A stretch of DNA of 64,000 bases from Halalkalibacter urbisdiaboli (GCF_002156385.1 NZ_MVJM01000002.1:528921-592920), one strand, 5' to 3'. Positions 44,215 through 54,372 are shown, numbered from the stretch's first letter. The notes: generated from the sequence alone by a model not told the origin. Made by a program: numbers and translations.

Positions 44215-45396
44215 TTATTGATATTTTTTCAAAAAGCGTTGCATTCTTTTTACAGCTTCCTCAAGGTTATCCATGGACGTTGCATAGGAGCAGCGAATAT
44301 GTCCCTCGCCCCCTTCACCAAAAACATGCCCTGGAACAACAGCTACTCTTTCTTCCATCAATAGCTTTTCCGCAAATTGCTCTGACGTTAATCCCGTATT
44401 TGTAATAGATGGGAACGCATAAAATGCGCCTCCGGGTGTATGGCATGTTAACCCAATATCAGCAAACGATTTAACAAAGAAGTTACGTCGTTGCTTGTAG
44501 GATTGCTTCATTCGTTCAATGTCATCCATTCCACTCTTAAGTGCCTCTAAAGCACCAAATTGAGCCATTGTCGGTGCACACATTAAGCTATACTGATGAA
44601 TTTTAAGCATAGCTCCTAATAAATCCGGTGGAGCCAGAACAAAGCCAAGCCTCCAACCTGTCATGGCAAACGCCTTTGAAAAACCAGAAATTAAAATCGT
44701 TCGATCCTTCATGCCTTCAAGTCGAGCAAAGCTAAAATGATCTTCATCGTAGCTTAACTCTGCATAGATTTCATCCGAGAACACAATAAGATCATGCTGC
44801 TCTGCTAAACGAGCAACCTCTTTTAGCTCTTTTTCACCCATTGTAGCCCCTGTTGGGTTATTTGGGAAACACAGCATAATCGCCTTTGTATTTGATGTTA
44901 TTGCTTTTTCAATTTGAGCAGCTGATACTTTAAAGTCATCCTCAATTCGTGTCCCAACTGGTATAGGAACTCCACCTGCCATCGAAACAAGAGGAGCATA
45001 GGAAACGAAGCTAGGCTCAACGACGATTACCTCATCACCAGGATCTAAAATGGCACGCATCCCGATATCAATTGCCTCACTTGCGCCAACTGTGACAAGA
45101 ATTTCATTTTCCGGATTATAAGTTACAGAAAAGCGCGAACTCATATAACTGGCAATGGCTTCACGTAACTCAATTAAACCAGCATTTGCTGTATAAGAGG
45201 TAAAGCCTCGTTCCATTGATGAGATACTTGCTTCCCTTACATTCCAAGGGGTTACGAAATCAGGTTCTCCAACACCTAGCGAAATAATATTATCCATCTT
45301 AGATGCAAGATCAAAAAAACGACGAATACCCGATGGTTGAATTGCCTGAACACGGGACGATAAGCGCGAACTTCTTTTCGTTGATGGTATTGTCAT
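44215..45396 (-). CDS. alaT: PLP aminotransferase class I (AlaT/YugH-like alanine transaminase)
   Basis: 393 residues. PLP Schiff-base Lys in SGFSKAFAMTGWRLGF, the Asn of CFPNNPTGA, Asp/Tyr of VFSDEIYAEL, and the Arg near GEGGEGHIRCSYA. In B. subtilis the equivalent yugH (alaT) is the major alanine transaminase and lies after yugG (alaR). Start ATG overlaps the regulator stop (ATGA), so translation is coupled. Confidence 0.9.
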   Translation of the reverse strand: MTIPSTKRSSRLSSRVQAIQPSGIRRFFDLASKMDNIISLGVGEPDFVTPWNVREASISSMERGFTSYTANAGLIELREAIASYMSSRFSVTYNPENEILVTVGASEAIDIGMRAILDPGDEVIVVEPSFVSYAPLVSMAGGVPIPVGTRIEDDFKVSAAQIEKAITSNTKAIMLCFPNNPTGATMGEKELKEVARLAEQHDLIVFSDEIYAELSYDEDHFSFARLEGMKDRTILISGFSKAFAMTGWRLGFVLAPPDLLGAMLKIHQYSLMCAPTMAQFGALEALKSGMDDIERMKQSYKQRRNFFVKSFADIGLTCHTPGGAFYAFPSITNTGLTSEQFAEKLLMEERVAVVPGHVFGEGGEGHIRCSYATSMDNLEEAVKRMQRFLKKYQ

Positions 45397-45890
45397 GGTG
45401 TCACCACAATCCTTCTATCTTCTTCTCCCTCTTCTCCAAACACAACTCCATCATGCTTATACGTCTTTAGCTGAAAATGAGTTGTGGTTGAGATAACTGA
45501 ATCAATCGTTGAAAGCTTCTCAGATACAAAACGTGATGTCTCAGACATTGTTTTGCCTTCAATCACGACCGATAAGTCATAAGCCCCAGACATAAGATAA
45601 AGTGCTTTCACTTCAGGGAATCGATAAATTCGTTTCGCTACTTCGTCAAATCCTACTCCGCGCTGTGGCGTTACTTTAACATCAATGACGGCAATGACTG
45701 TTTCACTCTCATTTACTTTACTCCAGTCAATAACAGCTGAATAACTTAAAATAATTTTGTCATCCTCAAGCTTTTGCAACATGCTCTTTACTTCTTCTTC
45801 TGTTGAATCAATCATTTTTGCTAAGGTTGGAAGACTAATTCTTCCGTTTCGCTCAATGATTTGTAACAATTCTATCGCCTTTCTCTCCAT
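45393..45890 (-). CDS. alaR: Lrp/AsnC-family regulator (AlaR/YugG-like)
   Basis: 165 residues. N-terminal helix-turn-helix (RISLPTLAKMIDSTEEEVKS), RAM effector domain from about 70 (VIAVIDVKVTPQRGVGFDEV, VKALYLMSGAYDLSVVIEGK). In B. subtilis AlaR activates alaT in response to alanine. The 4-base overlap with the aminotransferase supports a two-gene operon. Confidence 0.9.
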   Translation of the reverse strand: MERKAIELLQIIERNGRISLPTLAKMIDSTEEEVKSMLQKLEDDKIILSYSAVIDWSKVNESETVIAVIDVKVTPQRGVGFDEVAKRIYRFPEVKALYLMSGAYDLSVVIEGKTMSETSRFVSEKLSTIDSVISTTTHFQLKTYKHDGVVFGEEGEEDRRIVVTP

Positions 45891-46007
45891 CTCTTTGTCC
45901 CCTTTCGCAAAATGCGAGTATGGATTCTGCTTATTTCGTTTATCATAACATATCGAACGTTTTGAACGAATGTCCTTTTGAAAAAAAATAGCAAAAAGGT
46001 GATGGCC

Positions 46008-46574
46008 ATGATGTCAACCACGTCTCATCGTAACCAAACCTGCGCGTTACTCATTATTGACATGATTAATGATTTGGAATTCCATGATGGTACACTTTTA
46101 TTCAAGCATGCTTATCCTGTTGCAGAAAAGATTGTCACTTTAAAAAATCGAGCAAAACAACATGAGGTTCCAGTCATTTATGTAAATGATAATTACGGCA
46201 AATGGCAGTCAGATTTCCGCCATCTTGTTGATCATTGCTTAAAAAAGAATGTACGCGGAAAACCGATTGCCCAGCTTCTACAGCCCGATGAACATGATTA
46301 CTTTATACTCAAACCAACCTACTCTGGCTTTTTTTCAACACCACTTGATTTACTATTGCAGCACCTTAAGGTCAATACGTTAATTTTAACAGGAATAGCC
46401 GGAAATATGTGTGTTCAGTTTACTGCCAATGATGCTTATATGCGTGATTATAAACTCCTAATTCCTCGCGATTGCATTGCCTCGAATACGACTGATGCTA
46501 ATGAACAAGCTCTACACTTAATGAAGAACGTTTTAAAGGCGGATATTCGTCCATCTGAAACGATTTCTTTCTAA
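46008..46574 (+). CDS. Isochorismatase-family cysteine hydrolase
   Basis: 188 residues from an ATG after AAAGGTG (6 bases); the TTG upstream is rejected. Catalytic Asp in ALLIIDMINDLEF, Lys in YFILKPTYSGFF, Cys in ILTGIAGNMCVQFTA. Same family as nicotinamidase and isochorismatase; the substrate is not fixed by these motifs. Divergent from alaR; followed by a two-way terminator shared with luxS. Confidence 0.85.
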   Translation: MMSTTSHRNQTCALLIIDMINDLEFHDGTLLFKHAYPVAEKIVTLKNRAKQHEVPVIYVNDNYGKWQSDFRHLVDHCLKKNVRGKPIAQLLQPDEHDYFILKPTYSGFFSTPLDLLLQHLKVNTLILTGIAGNMCVQFTANDAYMRDYKLLIPRDCIASNTTDANEQALHLMKNVLKADIRPSETISF

Positions 46575-46588
46575 AGCTGCATGTAGAA

Positions 46589-46620
46589 AAAGGCCAGCAT
46601 GAGCTCTCACGCTGGCCTTT
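46589..46620. terminator. Bidirectional terminator
   Basis: AAAGGCCAGC pairs with GCTGGCCTTT around a 12-base loop between convergent genes. Confidence 0.85.
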
Positions 46621-46625
46621 CACAC

Positions 46626-47099
46626 TTAAGCAAATACTTGCTTTAAAAATTCCTTGTCATGCTCTAACCAATAGTTCATTAAACGCTTTGCTCCTTCAAG
46701 GTCATGGAGCTTTGCTTGACCGCATTGTTTTTCCGTTGCAGCAGGAACGTCTGTAAGCTCTATCGAATAGTTCATTGTTTTTTCTAATACATCAATAATC
46801 TCCTCAACACTCGGATTCCCGCTCATAATTAAGTAAAAGCCAGTTTGACATCCCATTGGTGATAAATCAATCACATCAAAATGGTCATACTCCTCAGCGA
46901 AACGACGAATGTTTAACGCAAGTAAATGCTCCATTGTGTGAATCACATCAGGCTTCATCGCTTGCTTATTCGGTTGTGAAAAACGAATATCAAATTTATT
47001 CACTTCCCCGTCCGTACCTACATTATGCTTACCACAATGACGAACATAAGGGGCCTTTACAATCGTATGGTCTAATTCAAAACTTTCTACTGTTGGCAA
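46626..47099 (-). CDS. luxS: S-ribosylhomocysteine lyase
   Basis: 157 residues. Cleaves S-ribosylhomocysteine to homocysteine and the AI-2 precursor DPD. Metal site HTMEH (in [15 protein letters not shown]), Cys of [12 protein letters not shown]-terminal [15 protein letters not shown]. Length matches Bacillus LuxS. Monocistronic. Ribosome site AAGGAG. Confidence 0.96.
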   Translation of the reverse strand: MPTVESFELDHTIVKAPYVRHCGKHNVGTDGEVNKFDIRFSQPNKQAMKPDVIHTMEHLLALNIRRFAEEYDHFDVIDLSPMGCQTGFYLIMSGNPSVEEIIDVLEKTMNYSIELTDVPAATEKQCGQAKLHDLEGAKRLMNYWLEHDKEFLKQVFA

Positions 47100-47189
47100 C
47101 TTCCTTCACTCCTTTTAAATCTCATGAATGGGTTAAGTATAACGAAAATCTCCGAGACTGTCTAAGTATTTCATTTACCGATATTTCCC

Positions 47190-47606
47190 TTACGCCTTTA
47201 CCTTCTTTGCGGTCGAATGAATCAAAATGTTATGACGCTCCGCGAACTCTGTCATCTCATTAGCAAACGTTTTAGGTTGAAACCGATGTAGTTTTAAACG
47301 AACTCCCTTTTTTACGTTTACGAGGACGATATTTTTGCTCCCTAATGTAATAACATGAATATCCTTCATTTCATCGGCATGGATGACTCGGGTCTTTAAT
47401 AGAATTCTAAGGAAGCGAATGTCAAAGCTTATTCTATCCTCTTCTATCTTAAGATGATATTCAATCATCGTTGCTACAAGACAAATTGCTAAAAATAAAA
47501 AAGCTACATATCCCCAAGGAAGCTCTAGAACATTTGCATACGTTAACGTAATAATCGCCAAAACTAACCAAAGAAACTTTGGCTCTTGTGCTTTATAAGT
47601 CATCAT
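47190..47606 (-). CDS. Two-helix membrane protein with PH-like cytoplasmic domain
   Basis: 138 residues. Two membrane helices (FLWLVLAIITLTYANVLELP; GYVAFLFLAICLVATMIEYH). The rest (about 55-130) has alternating strands (DRISFDIRFLRILLKTRVIH, VITLGSKNIVLVNVKKGV, LKLHRFQPKTFANEMTEFAE) typical of bacterial PH/EbsA-like domains. No certain family. Divergent from the YihY gene. Confidence 0.65.
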   Translation of the reverse strand: MMTYKAQEPKFLWLVLAIITLTYANVLELPWGYVAFLFLAICLVATMIEYHLKIEEDRISFDIRFLRILLKTRVIHADEMKDIHVITLGSKNIVLVNVKKGVRLKLHRFQPKTFANEMTEFAERHNILIHSTAKKVKA

Positions 47607-47737
47607 CTTCTCCCCCTTTCTAACGAACGACTGATTCTAATATCTGTTATTTATTATACACAAGTTTGATTCACTTGAAAGAAGGGGAATGATGAAAGAA
47701 CGGATGATTAATTTCAGACATAAAGGATGATTACGAC

Positions 47738-48556
47738 ATGACCTATTTTATAAAAGAATTGATTCACCATCTTAAAACCGATCCCATTTTAGATTGGGCA
47801 GCAACGCTAGCCTACTATTTCATGCTTTCAATATTTCCATTTATGATTTTCATTATTGCCCTTATTCCTTATTTCCATCTTGATGTTGGACAAGTTCAAG
47901 CGTTTATTCTCGATTATGTTCCAGAAGAGTTAGCCGAGTTGTTTACTACGACGATTATTGAAGTTATTAGTGAGCCAAAAGGAGGACTACTCTCCTTCGG
48001 TATCCTAGCTACGATATGGGCTGCATCGAACGGGTTAAATGCTCTCATTCGTGCGGTTAATCGCTCTTATAAAATTGAAGAAACACGAAACTTCTTTTTA
48101 TTACGACTAGTGTCGATGATGATGACTATCGGAATGATTCTTGTCATCGTTGTGACCTTGCTGCTCCCTGTATTTGGAGACATTATCATTCACACGATTG
48201 AAGGACTGCTTTTTATAACTCCAGAAACGATTGACTTACTTCATAAACTAAGATGGATTGTCGGGATCGGAATGATGACCTTTTTCTTAATGCTCCTGTA
48301 CTTAATTGCCCCTAATGTGAAATTAAAATTAAAGCAAGTCATCATTGGGGCGATTACCGCGACAGTCGGTTGGCAAATCATTTCTTTCGTCTTCTCAACC
48401 TATGTAAGTAATTTTGGAAACTTTACAGCGACCTACGGTAGTTTAGGAGGCGTTATTATTCTTATGCTTTGGTTCTTTCTAACAGGATTAATGCTAGTGA
48501 TCGGTGGCGAAATCAATGCCATTCTTTATCATCAGAAACAGCAACAAAATCGATAA
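47738..48556 (+). CDS. YihY/BrkB-family membrane protein
   Basis: 272 residues, about six membrane helices. Family motifs: DPILDWAATLAYYFMLSIFPF, ASNGLNALIRAVNRSYKIEE, FGNFTATYGSLGGVIILMLW. Formerly misnamed ribonuclease BN; function unknown, possibly transport. B. subtilis YfkH is similar. Ends in GGEINAILYH. Confidence 0.88.
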   Translation: MTYFIKELIHHLKTDPILDWAATLAYYFMLSIFPFMIFIIALIPYFHLDVGQVQAFILDYVPEELAELFTTTIIEVISEPKGGLLSFGILATIWAASNGLNALIRAVNRSYKIEETRNFFLLRLVSMMMTIGMILVIVVTLLLPVFGDIIIHTIEGLLFITPETIDLLHKLRWIVGIGMMTFFLMLLYLIAPNVKLKLKQVIIGAITATVGWQIISFVFSTYVSNFGNFTATYGSLGGVIILMLWFFLTGLMLVIGGEINAILYHQKQQQNR

Positions 48557-48641
48557 ATCCTCTATTTGATGTATAAAACATAAAATAACGGACATGATGG
48601 TACCAGCATGATATGAAATTAAAGAGGAGATGAAAAATAAA

Positions 48642-48914
48642 ATGAATAAAACTGAACTAGTCAATGCAGTGGCAGAACGGACTCAGCTATCAAAAAAAGA
48701 TGCTGGTAATGCTGTAAATGCTGTATTTGAGTTAATTTCGGAGACATTATCTCAAGGTGAAACTGTACAATTAATTGGCTTTGGAAACTTTGAAGTACGT
48801 GAACGTGCTGCGAGAAAAGGACGTAACCCTCAAACAGGTGAAGAAATTGATATTGCTGCAACAAAGACTCCTGCATTTAAAGCAGGGAAACAACTAAAGG
48901 ATGCTGTAAAATAA
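48642..48914 (+). CDS. hup: HU family DNA-binding protein
   Basis: 90 residues from the second ATG (12 bases after GAGGAG); the frame opens four codons upstream. [20 protein letters not shown], the beta-arm signature [20 protein letters not shown] and C-terminal [12 protein letters not shown] are HU. Abundant nucleoid protein. Bacillaceae usually have more than one HU; this copy lies apart from its usual mtrAB neighbourhood, so it is likely an extra paralogue. Confidence 0.93.
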   Translation: MNKTELVNAVAERTQLSKKDAGNAVNAVFELISETLSQGETVQLIGFGNFEVRERAARKGRNPQTGEEIDIAATKTPAFKAGKQLKDAVK

Positions 48915-48918
48915 CATA

Positions 48919-48966
48919 AAAAAGAGAGGATAGAACGAGCGTTATGCCGTTTCTACCCTCTCTCTT
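48919..48966. terminator. Terminator between hup and the RDD gene
   Basis: AGAGAGGATAGAA pairs imperfectly with TTCTACCCTCTCT. Between convergent stops. Confidence 0.75.
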
Positions 48967-48982
48967 GCTAATAATCAACATA

Positions 48983-49417
48983 TTATGCTTCCTGATAAGG
49001 ATTTACATCTTGAGGTTTTTCGTATGTGACATATGTCTTTGCAATCATGTCATGGACGCCTCGTTTATCTTTACGGAATGCAACCATAAAGACGCTAACG
49101 ATAAAAGCAATACCAAGTGTAATGACATAAACAAATCCAGCCACAAGATAGCGTAAAAGCATTGTACCAAAACCAACGTTGCTTCCGTCAAGCTTCACAA
49201 TACGAATCCCGCAAATCCTCTTCCCAACCGTATAACCGTACCAAAAAACAGGAAGTAAAAGAGAATAGAGGACATCCGCCACCCCGTGAAAAATCTCTCT
49301 TGCCTCATCTCCTAAGCCAAGAATCATCGCAATAAGATAAATCGATAGCGAAATAAGTAATCCATCTAAAATAAGTGCACCTAAACGAATCCAAAAGCCT
49401 GCAGGTCTGTTTACCAT
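48983..49417 (-). CDS. RDD-family membrane protein
   Basis: 144 residues. The RDD signature PAGFWIRLGALILDGLLISL (Arg and two Asp region) opens the domain, and KDKRGVHDMIAKTYVTYE closes it. Three membrane helices. Some RDD proteins in alkaliphiles act as Na+(K+)/H+ antiporters or modifiers; that is possible here but not shown by sequence. Confidence 0.82.
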   Translation of the reverse strand: MVNRPAGFWIRLGALILDGLLISLSIYLIAMILGLGDEAREIFHGVADVLYSLLLPVFWYGYTVGKRICGIRIVKLDGSNVGFGTMLLRYLVAGFVYVITLGIAFIVSVFMVAFRKDKRGVHDMIAKTYVTYEKPQDVNPYQEA

Positions 49418-49506
49418 CTTTGCTGTTACTCTCCTTTCATTCTATCCAGAATTCAAACATCTTCCATTATAAACGTTTTTAAAAAGGATTGCAGTCTTTA
49501 AAACAA

Positions 49507-49540
49507 ATGAAAGCAATAGATCCGTTCCTATTGCTTTCAT
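49507..49540 (-). terminator. Terminator of the lipoprotein gene
   Basis: ATGAAAGCAATAG pairs with CTATTGCTTTCAT; T-rich tail on the minus strand. Confidence 0.75.
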
Positions 49541-49581
49541 TTCTTCTTTTTTATGTTTACTTCGTAAACAATATGCCTTTT

Positions 49582-50193
49582 CTAGGAAGACTTCACTGTA
49601 AATTGTTCTACTAAGTAGTCACTGCCATCTTTGACCAAAGAAACAGAAATTGAAAGTTGATCAAAGGATGGATAGCCAAATCGCCCAAATTGCTCCTTTG
49701 CATACATGCTTGTCTCATCATAAAAATATATAGGAATTTGTTCACCTTCAATTAAAATAAGCCCATTTTCCTCATGAATATCAACCTCATCCCCATCAAC
49801 AAATCGAAGACCAGGATTTAAAACAGATTCACGGACAATGTGATAGTAATCCTCCCTATATTCGGAACCAATTGGTCTTCTATCCTGTAAATAGTGCTGG
49901 AATTGTTCTTTATAAATTAATTTACCTTCTTTAGCTACAAATAATTCATTAATTAATGCTTTAACCCCAGTTTCAGTCATATAATTACTTAAAAATTGTT
50001 CTATTGATTCTTGCGTATGGTATTTTTGATTATAATAAATGTCACCATCCTTCACATGATGACTAAACAGCTCTCGTGCATCCTGAAGAAACTTATCATA
50101 ATGATAGAGAACCTGCTCCTCATCTAGAGTGGAGTCATGACAAGCAACCAACGATACGAACGTGAACAATAAAAACGGTATCCACTTCCTCAT
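49582..50193 (-). CDS. Putative lipoprotein, unknown function
   Basis: 203 residues; a start four codons upstream is nearly as good. Lipobox FVSLVAC at about residues 12-18. Mature part is acidic and helical at first (EEQVLYHYDKFLQDARELFS), then has a beta-rich second half (FVDGDEVDIHEENGLILIEG). Layout resembles NTF2-like or DUF4878-type Bacillus lipoproteins but I do not recognise the family. Located between the RDD gene and yuiF. Confidence 0.65.
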   Translation of the reverse strand: MRKWIPFLLFTFVSLVACHDSTLDEEQVLYHYDKFLQDARELFSHHVKDGDIYYNQKYHTQESIEQFLSNYMTETGVKALINELFVAKEGKLIYKEQFQHYLQDRRPIGSEYREDYYHIVRESVLNPGLRFVDGDEVDIHEENGLILIEGEQIPIYFYDETSMYAKEQFGRFGYPSFDQLSISVSLVKDGSDYLVEQFTVKSS

Positions 50194-50265
50194 TTTATAC
50201 CCCATTTTCCCTTTTATATAGTAGACGAATGAGGAGCGGATAAAGTTTCAGTTTTTTTAAAATTT

Positions 50266-51594
50266 CTAAAGAATAAGTGCTGCAACCCATCCAAAAATCA
50301 GCAACGGAATATTAAAATGAAGAAAGGTCGGTACACATGTATCCCATATATGATGATGTTGACCGTCCGCATTTAAACCAGCAGTCGGTCCAAGTGTGCT
50401 GTCAGATGCTGGGGCACCTGCGTCACCTAAAGCACCTGCAGTACCAATTAAAGCAATGATTGCTATTGGACTAAAGCCAACCGCTAGCCCTAAAGGCACG
50501 AATAATGTAGCGATAATTGGTATCGTCGAGAAGGAAGAACCAATCCCCATTGTAATAAATAAGCCAACGATTAGCATAAACAATGCAGCGATTGCCTGAT
50601 TTTCCCCAACCATTACTGATACTAATTCAACGAGTGTATCTACATGACCTGTCTCACGAATAACCGCTGCGAAACCAGAAGCTGACAGCATAACGAAACC
50701 AATAAATGCCATCATTTTCATCCCATCCGTCACAACTGAATCAGCTTCATTCCATTTTAACGAACGAGTAACCATAAGAATAATTATTCCAGAAAGCCCC
50801 GCTAAGATCATTGAATCAGTTAACGTTTGAATAATTAGTGTAACAACAATGGCTACTACTGCAGCGATAACCGATGCCTTTGTTGCTGGTTGAACGTTCT
50901 CTCTTTCCCCAACAACAGCCTTGTTTTCATACACACGTTTTTTTCGATAACTAACAAAAACAGCTACAAGTAGACCAGCTACAAGTCCTAACGTCGGAAT
51001 TGCCATCGCATAAGGAAGAGCTGCTCGGTCAACAGTTAGTCCATTTTCTACAATATTATCGACTACAATGCCATGAAAAATTGAACCAAATCCGTACGGT
51101 AAGAAGATATACGGAGCCGTTAAACCAAAGGTCATAATTGAAGCGATAGCGCGTCGGTCAACCCCTAGTTCATTTAACAGCTTTAAAATAGGTGGAATAA
51201 GAATCGGAATAAATGCAATATGAATCGGAATTACATTTTGTGAAAAACAGGAAATAACTAAAATAAGGAAGAAGATTAATGCCTTTGATACGGTTTGCTT
51301 TTTTGTATCATTTTTTCTTCCAACTAGACGAATCACATAATTAACCATTACATCTGGTAGACCTGTTCGCGCAATCGCCACAGCAAACGCTCCTAGCAAA
51401 GCATAGCTTAAAGCAACCGTCGCACTACCGCCAAGCCCTTCACTAAAAACCGTAATCGTTTGTTCAACTCCAAGCCCTCCAATTAATCCACCTGCAAGTG
51501 CACCTACGATTAAGGCAAGAACTACATGTACCCTTAATAGACTTAGCACTAACATAAGAATAACCGCAATTAATACAGCATTCACTATTAACAA
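50266..51594 (-). CDS. yuiF: Na+/H+ antiporter family transporter (YuiF-like)
   Basis: 442 residues, about 12 membrane helices. Matches the YuiF/Na_H_antiporter (PF03553-type) layout: LSYALLGAFAVAIARTGLPD, GLTAPYIFLPYGFGSIFHGI, GTAGALGDAGAPASDSTLGP. In B. subtilis the gene also lies near pepA (yuiE). Probably Na+ or amino-acid linked exchange; useful to an alkaliphile, but substrate is not proven. Confidence 0.85.
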   Translation of the reverse strand: MLIVNAVLIAVILMLVLSLLRVHVVLALIVGALAGGLIGGLGVEQTITVFSEGLGGSATVALSYALLGAFAVAIARTGLPDVMVNYVIRLVGRKNDTKKQTVSKALIFFLILVISCFSQNVIPIHIAFIPILIPPILKLLNELGVDRRAIASIMTFGLTAPYIFLPYGFGSIFHGIVVDNIVENGLTVDRAALPYAMAIPTLGLVAGLLVAVFVSYRKKRVYENKAVVGERENVQPATKASVIAAVVAIVVTLIIQTLTDSMILAGLSGIIILMVTRSLKWNEADSVVTDGMKMMAFIGFVMLSASGFAAVIRETGHVDTLVELVSVMVGENQAIAALFMLIVGLFITMGIGSSFSTIPIIATLFVPLGLAVGFSPIAIIALIGTAGALGDAGAPASDSTLGPTAGLNADGQHHHIWDTCVPTFLHFNIPLLIFGWVAALIL

Positions 51595-51842
51595 CTCCCC
51601 TTTTTTATTCTAGTACATTAAAAACCTTCTAAAAAACTATACAAAAATATCATTTCCAATAAGAGCTTGTCAAATATACGCTTTACTGTATTAAAGCATT
51701 ATTTCATTAAAACAACCCTCTGATTAAGAAAAGCGACTCTGCCGCTCTTTCTTAAATGCGACATATGGAACCAGCGCACTTCTTTGAATTCACTCCCTCT
51801 CTCCTGAATTACTTTCATGATTTTTCTACTTTCTTATCCGGC

Positions 51843-51871
51843 AAAAAAAAGCGCCCTTCTCGGACGCTTTT
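51843..51871 (-). terminator. TRAP operon terminator
   Basis: AAAAGCG pairs with CGCTTTT, with eight A on the plus strand (T run on the minus). Confidence 0.8.
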
Positions 51872-51880
51872 CATATTAGC

Positions 51881-53005
51881 TTATTGTTGTGCAGCGATTT
51901 CTTGTTCAAGCAGTTCAAACATTTCACGGCCTTCTTCGCCAACCACTTCATTTTTGAAGTAATCTCTAACCGGTAAAGCTAGCTCACGGAATGCCTCGCG
52001 CTCTTCTTCAGTTAACTCGATAACCGCTGTTGGTGTATCTTCGTTTTCTTTAATTGAATCTAGTAAGCTTTCATTCATTTCCTTTTGCATTTCAAACGCT
52101 ACTGGACGCATTTCTTCAACTGTTTCATCAATAATCGCACGAACCTCATCTGGTAGCCCATTATAGAATGTTGGGTTTACTGTTGTCATCGCTACATAGT
52201 TGTTGTGGTTCGAAATCGTCATATGATCTTGTACTTCATGGAAAGATTCATCTTCAATAAAGAAGATTGGGTTTTCTTGTCCTTCAACAACACCACGGTC
52301 TAAAGCCGTGTATAGTTCAGCCCAGCTTAATTCTTCAGGCGCAGCGCCATATGCACGATATGATTCTTGAATTAATGGTGATGCTTGTGTACGCATTTTA
52401 AAGCCTTCAAAATCTGCTGGTGTGCGTAATTCTCTGCTACCAGTCCATTGCATTGCACCTTCAGTCCAGAATGCAAGTGGTTTAATGCCATGAGATTCAA
52501 AAATACCTACTAACTGTGTATTTAATGCTTCACTTGTGTTTAAAATTTCTTGTGTCTTTTCTAAATCATCTGGAAATAAGTAGTGTAATGCGAACACTTG
52601 ACTTTCTTTAACTGTCCCACCAACAAATCCTGGAGACATAATGGCAAACTCGACTGCCCCCATCTGTAACTGCTCTGCTTGGTCAACCTCACTTCCAAGA
52701 CCACCGAATTCATAGACTTCAACATTAATCGCTCCACCAGACTTTTCATTTAGCTTCTCAGCAAATTCAGCGGCATACTCATACTGCACTTGACCTTGCA
52801 TCTCCTCTGTAACAAAACGCCAATCATAGGAGCCCTCGATAGCTGCTTCATCTGAACCAGCATCGTTATTTTCCTCAGTTGCAGGATCAGTATCTGGCTC
52901 TACCTGTTCATCTCCACCTACATCGTCACTTCCTCCACATGCTGTTAGAGCAAATGTTAAAGCACCTACTAAACTTACTGTTTTCCATTTTTTAAATAAC
53001 ATCAA
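51881..53005 (-). CDS. dctP: TRAP transporter solute-binding protein
   Basis: 374 residues. Lipoprotein signal (LVGALTFALTAC, about 12-23), acidic linker to about 60, then DctP domain: WRFVTEEMQGQVQYEYAAEF, QLQMGAVEFAIMSPGFVGG, LAFWTEGAMQWTGSRELRTP, FEGFKMRTQASPLIQESYRA (the ligand-binding Arg is the R of MRTQ), GVVEGQENPI. Captures a carboxylate outside the membrane for DctQM. Last gene of a dctQ-dctM-dctP operon. Ligand not predictable. Confidence 0.93.
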   Translation of the reverse strand: MMLFKKWKTVSLVGALTFALTACGGSDDVGGDEQVEPDTDPATEENNDAGSDEAAIEGSYDWRFVTEEMQGQVQYEYAAEFAEKLNEKSGGAINVEVYEFGGLGSEVDQAEQLQMGAVEFAIMSPGFVGGTVKESQVFALHYLFPDDLEKTQEILNTSEALNTQLVGIFESHGIKPLAFWTEGAMQWTGSRELRTPADFEGFKMRTQASPLIQESYRAYGAAPEELSWAELYTALDRGVVEGQENPIFFIEDESFHEVQDHMTISNHNNYVAMTTVNPTFYNGLPDEVRAIIDETVEEMRPVAFEMQKEMNESLLDSIKENEDTPTAVIELTEEEREAFRELALPVRDYFKNEVVGEEGREMFELLEQEIAAQQ

Positions 53006-53038
53006 ATACCCCCTGTAAAATTCTATATTTCAAGAACA

Positions 53039-54316
53039 TTACATCCACTTTAGTAAAAAGAGTGAAATGTCCTCAAATAATATAATTAACACCCCAGCAA
53101 TAAGTAAAATCAAAATATAAGGTGGTGTTCCCCTAATAACATCTAAGTACGATTTATTAAAGACTGCGCTCGCGGTAAATATATCGACTCCAAAAGGTGG
53201 TGTTGCTGAACCTAAAGCTGCCTGGAATACAATAACAACGCCCAAATGTATAGGATCCACTCCTGCTTGAGCGGCAATCGGTGTGAAAATTGGTGTTAAA
53301 ATTAAAATAACAACAATAGGATCGACAAACATACAGCCAATAAAGAAGAAAATAGCAACGATGAAAAGCACTTGTAATGCAGTAGGGTCAGCGCCCATCA
53401 CAGCCTCTGAAAACATTTGCGGTATTCTCGCAAAAGAAATTAACCACGAAAATGCTTGACCAGCTGCCACAAGAATAAACACAGCTGATGTTACTAATCC
53501 AGAAGAAAGTGCTATTTTCGGTACATCTGGTAGTTTTATCGTTCGATATATTAATAGTTCAAGAATTAACGCATATAAAACGGAAATACCTGCTGCTTCT
53601 GTCGGTGTAAACCAGCCTAAATATATACCACCAACAATAATAACTGGAAAGCCTAAAGGTAATAATGCCTTTACCGTTGCTGTTCTTCTTTCCTGCCAAC
53701 TCAATTTGTCTGCTAGAGGAATCTTATAAATTTTCGCATGAATGTAGCTATACATAGCAAACATAACGAAAACAAGGATCCCTGGGCCAATTCCCGCTAT
53801 AAATAAATCTCCTACTGAAACGCGCGGTGCAGCAAGAGCATAGATAATCATTCCGATACTAGGTGGAATGAGTAAAGCAACATCACTCGCATTAATGATT
53901 AATGCAATCGCACTTGAATCTTTATACCCTACTGATAATAGACGCTTACGCATCGGTTTCCCAATTGCAACAACCGTTGCCTGTGTGGAACCTGATATCG
54001 AACCAAATAACGTACAAGCAGCTGCAGTCGTAATTGCATAACCTCCACGAAGATGACCAATAAACGCCCCGACAAAGTCTAGTAATCTCTTTGACGTCTT
54101 CCCTGTCGACATAATATCAGCTGCAAAGATAAACAACGGAACCGCTAATAGCACATATGAGGAAATCCCTTCCATCATTTGTTGAATGAGAAACATCGGT
54201 TCAACGTTTGGCATATAAAATATAAACACAACAATCGATGCAGCTAACATAGGTATCATCATCGGAAAGCCAAGGGCAAGAAGCACAATCATAATCGTAA
54301 ACATTGTAGCTACCAT
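53039..54316 (-). CDS. dctM: TRAP transporter large permease
   Basis: 425 residues, about 12 membrane helices. DctM motifs: GGYAITTAAACTLFGSISGS and TQATVVAIGKPM, INASDVALLIPPSIGMIIYA, GCMFVDPIVVILILTPIFTP, ATPPFGVDIFTASAVF. Uses a Na+ gradient to import the DctP-bound substrate. Located 34 bases upstream of dctP. Confidence 0.94.
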   Translation of the reverse strand: MVATMFTIMIVLLALGFPMMIPMLAASIVVFIFYMPNVEPMFLIQQMMEGISSYVLLAVPLFIFAADIMSTGKTSKRLLDFVGAFIGHLRGGYAITTAAACTLFGSISGSTQATVVAIGKPMRKRLLSVGYKDSSAIALIINASDVALLIPPSIGMIIYALAAPRVSVGDLFIAGIGPGILVFVMFAMYSYIHAKIYKIPLADKLSWQERRTATVKALLPLGFPVIIVGGIYLGWFTPTEAAGISVLYALILELLIYRTIKLPDVPKIALSSGLVTSAVFILVAAGQAFSWLISFARIPQMFSEAVMGADPTALQVLFIVAIFFFIGCMFVDPIVVILILTPIFTPIAAQAGVDPIHLGVVIVFQAALGSATPPFGVDIFTASAVFNKSYLDVIRGTPPYILILLIAGVLIILFEDISLFLLKWM

Positions 54317-54372
54317 TGTCTGTTCCCCTCAGTCTCAATAATTTATTCGGAACATTCCGAAAATAAATTTCA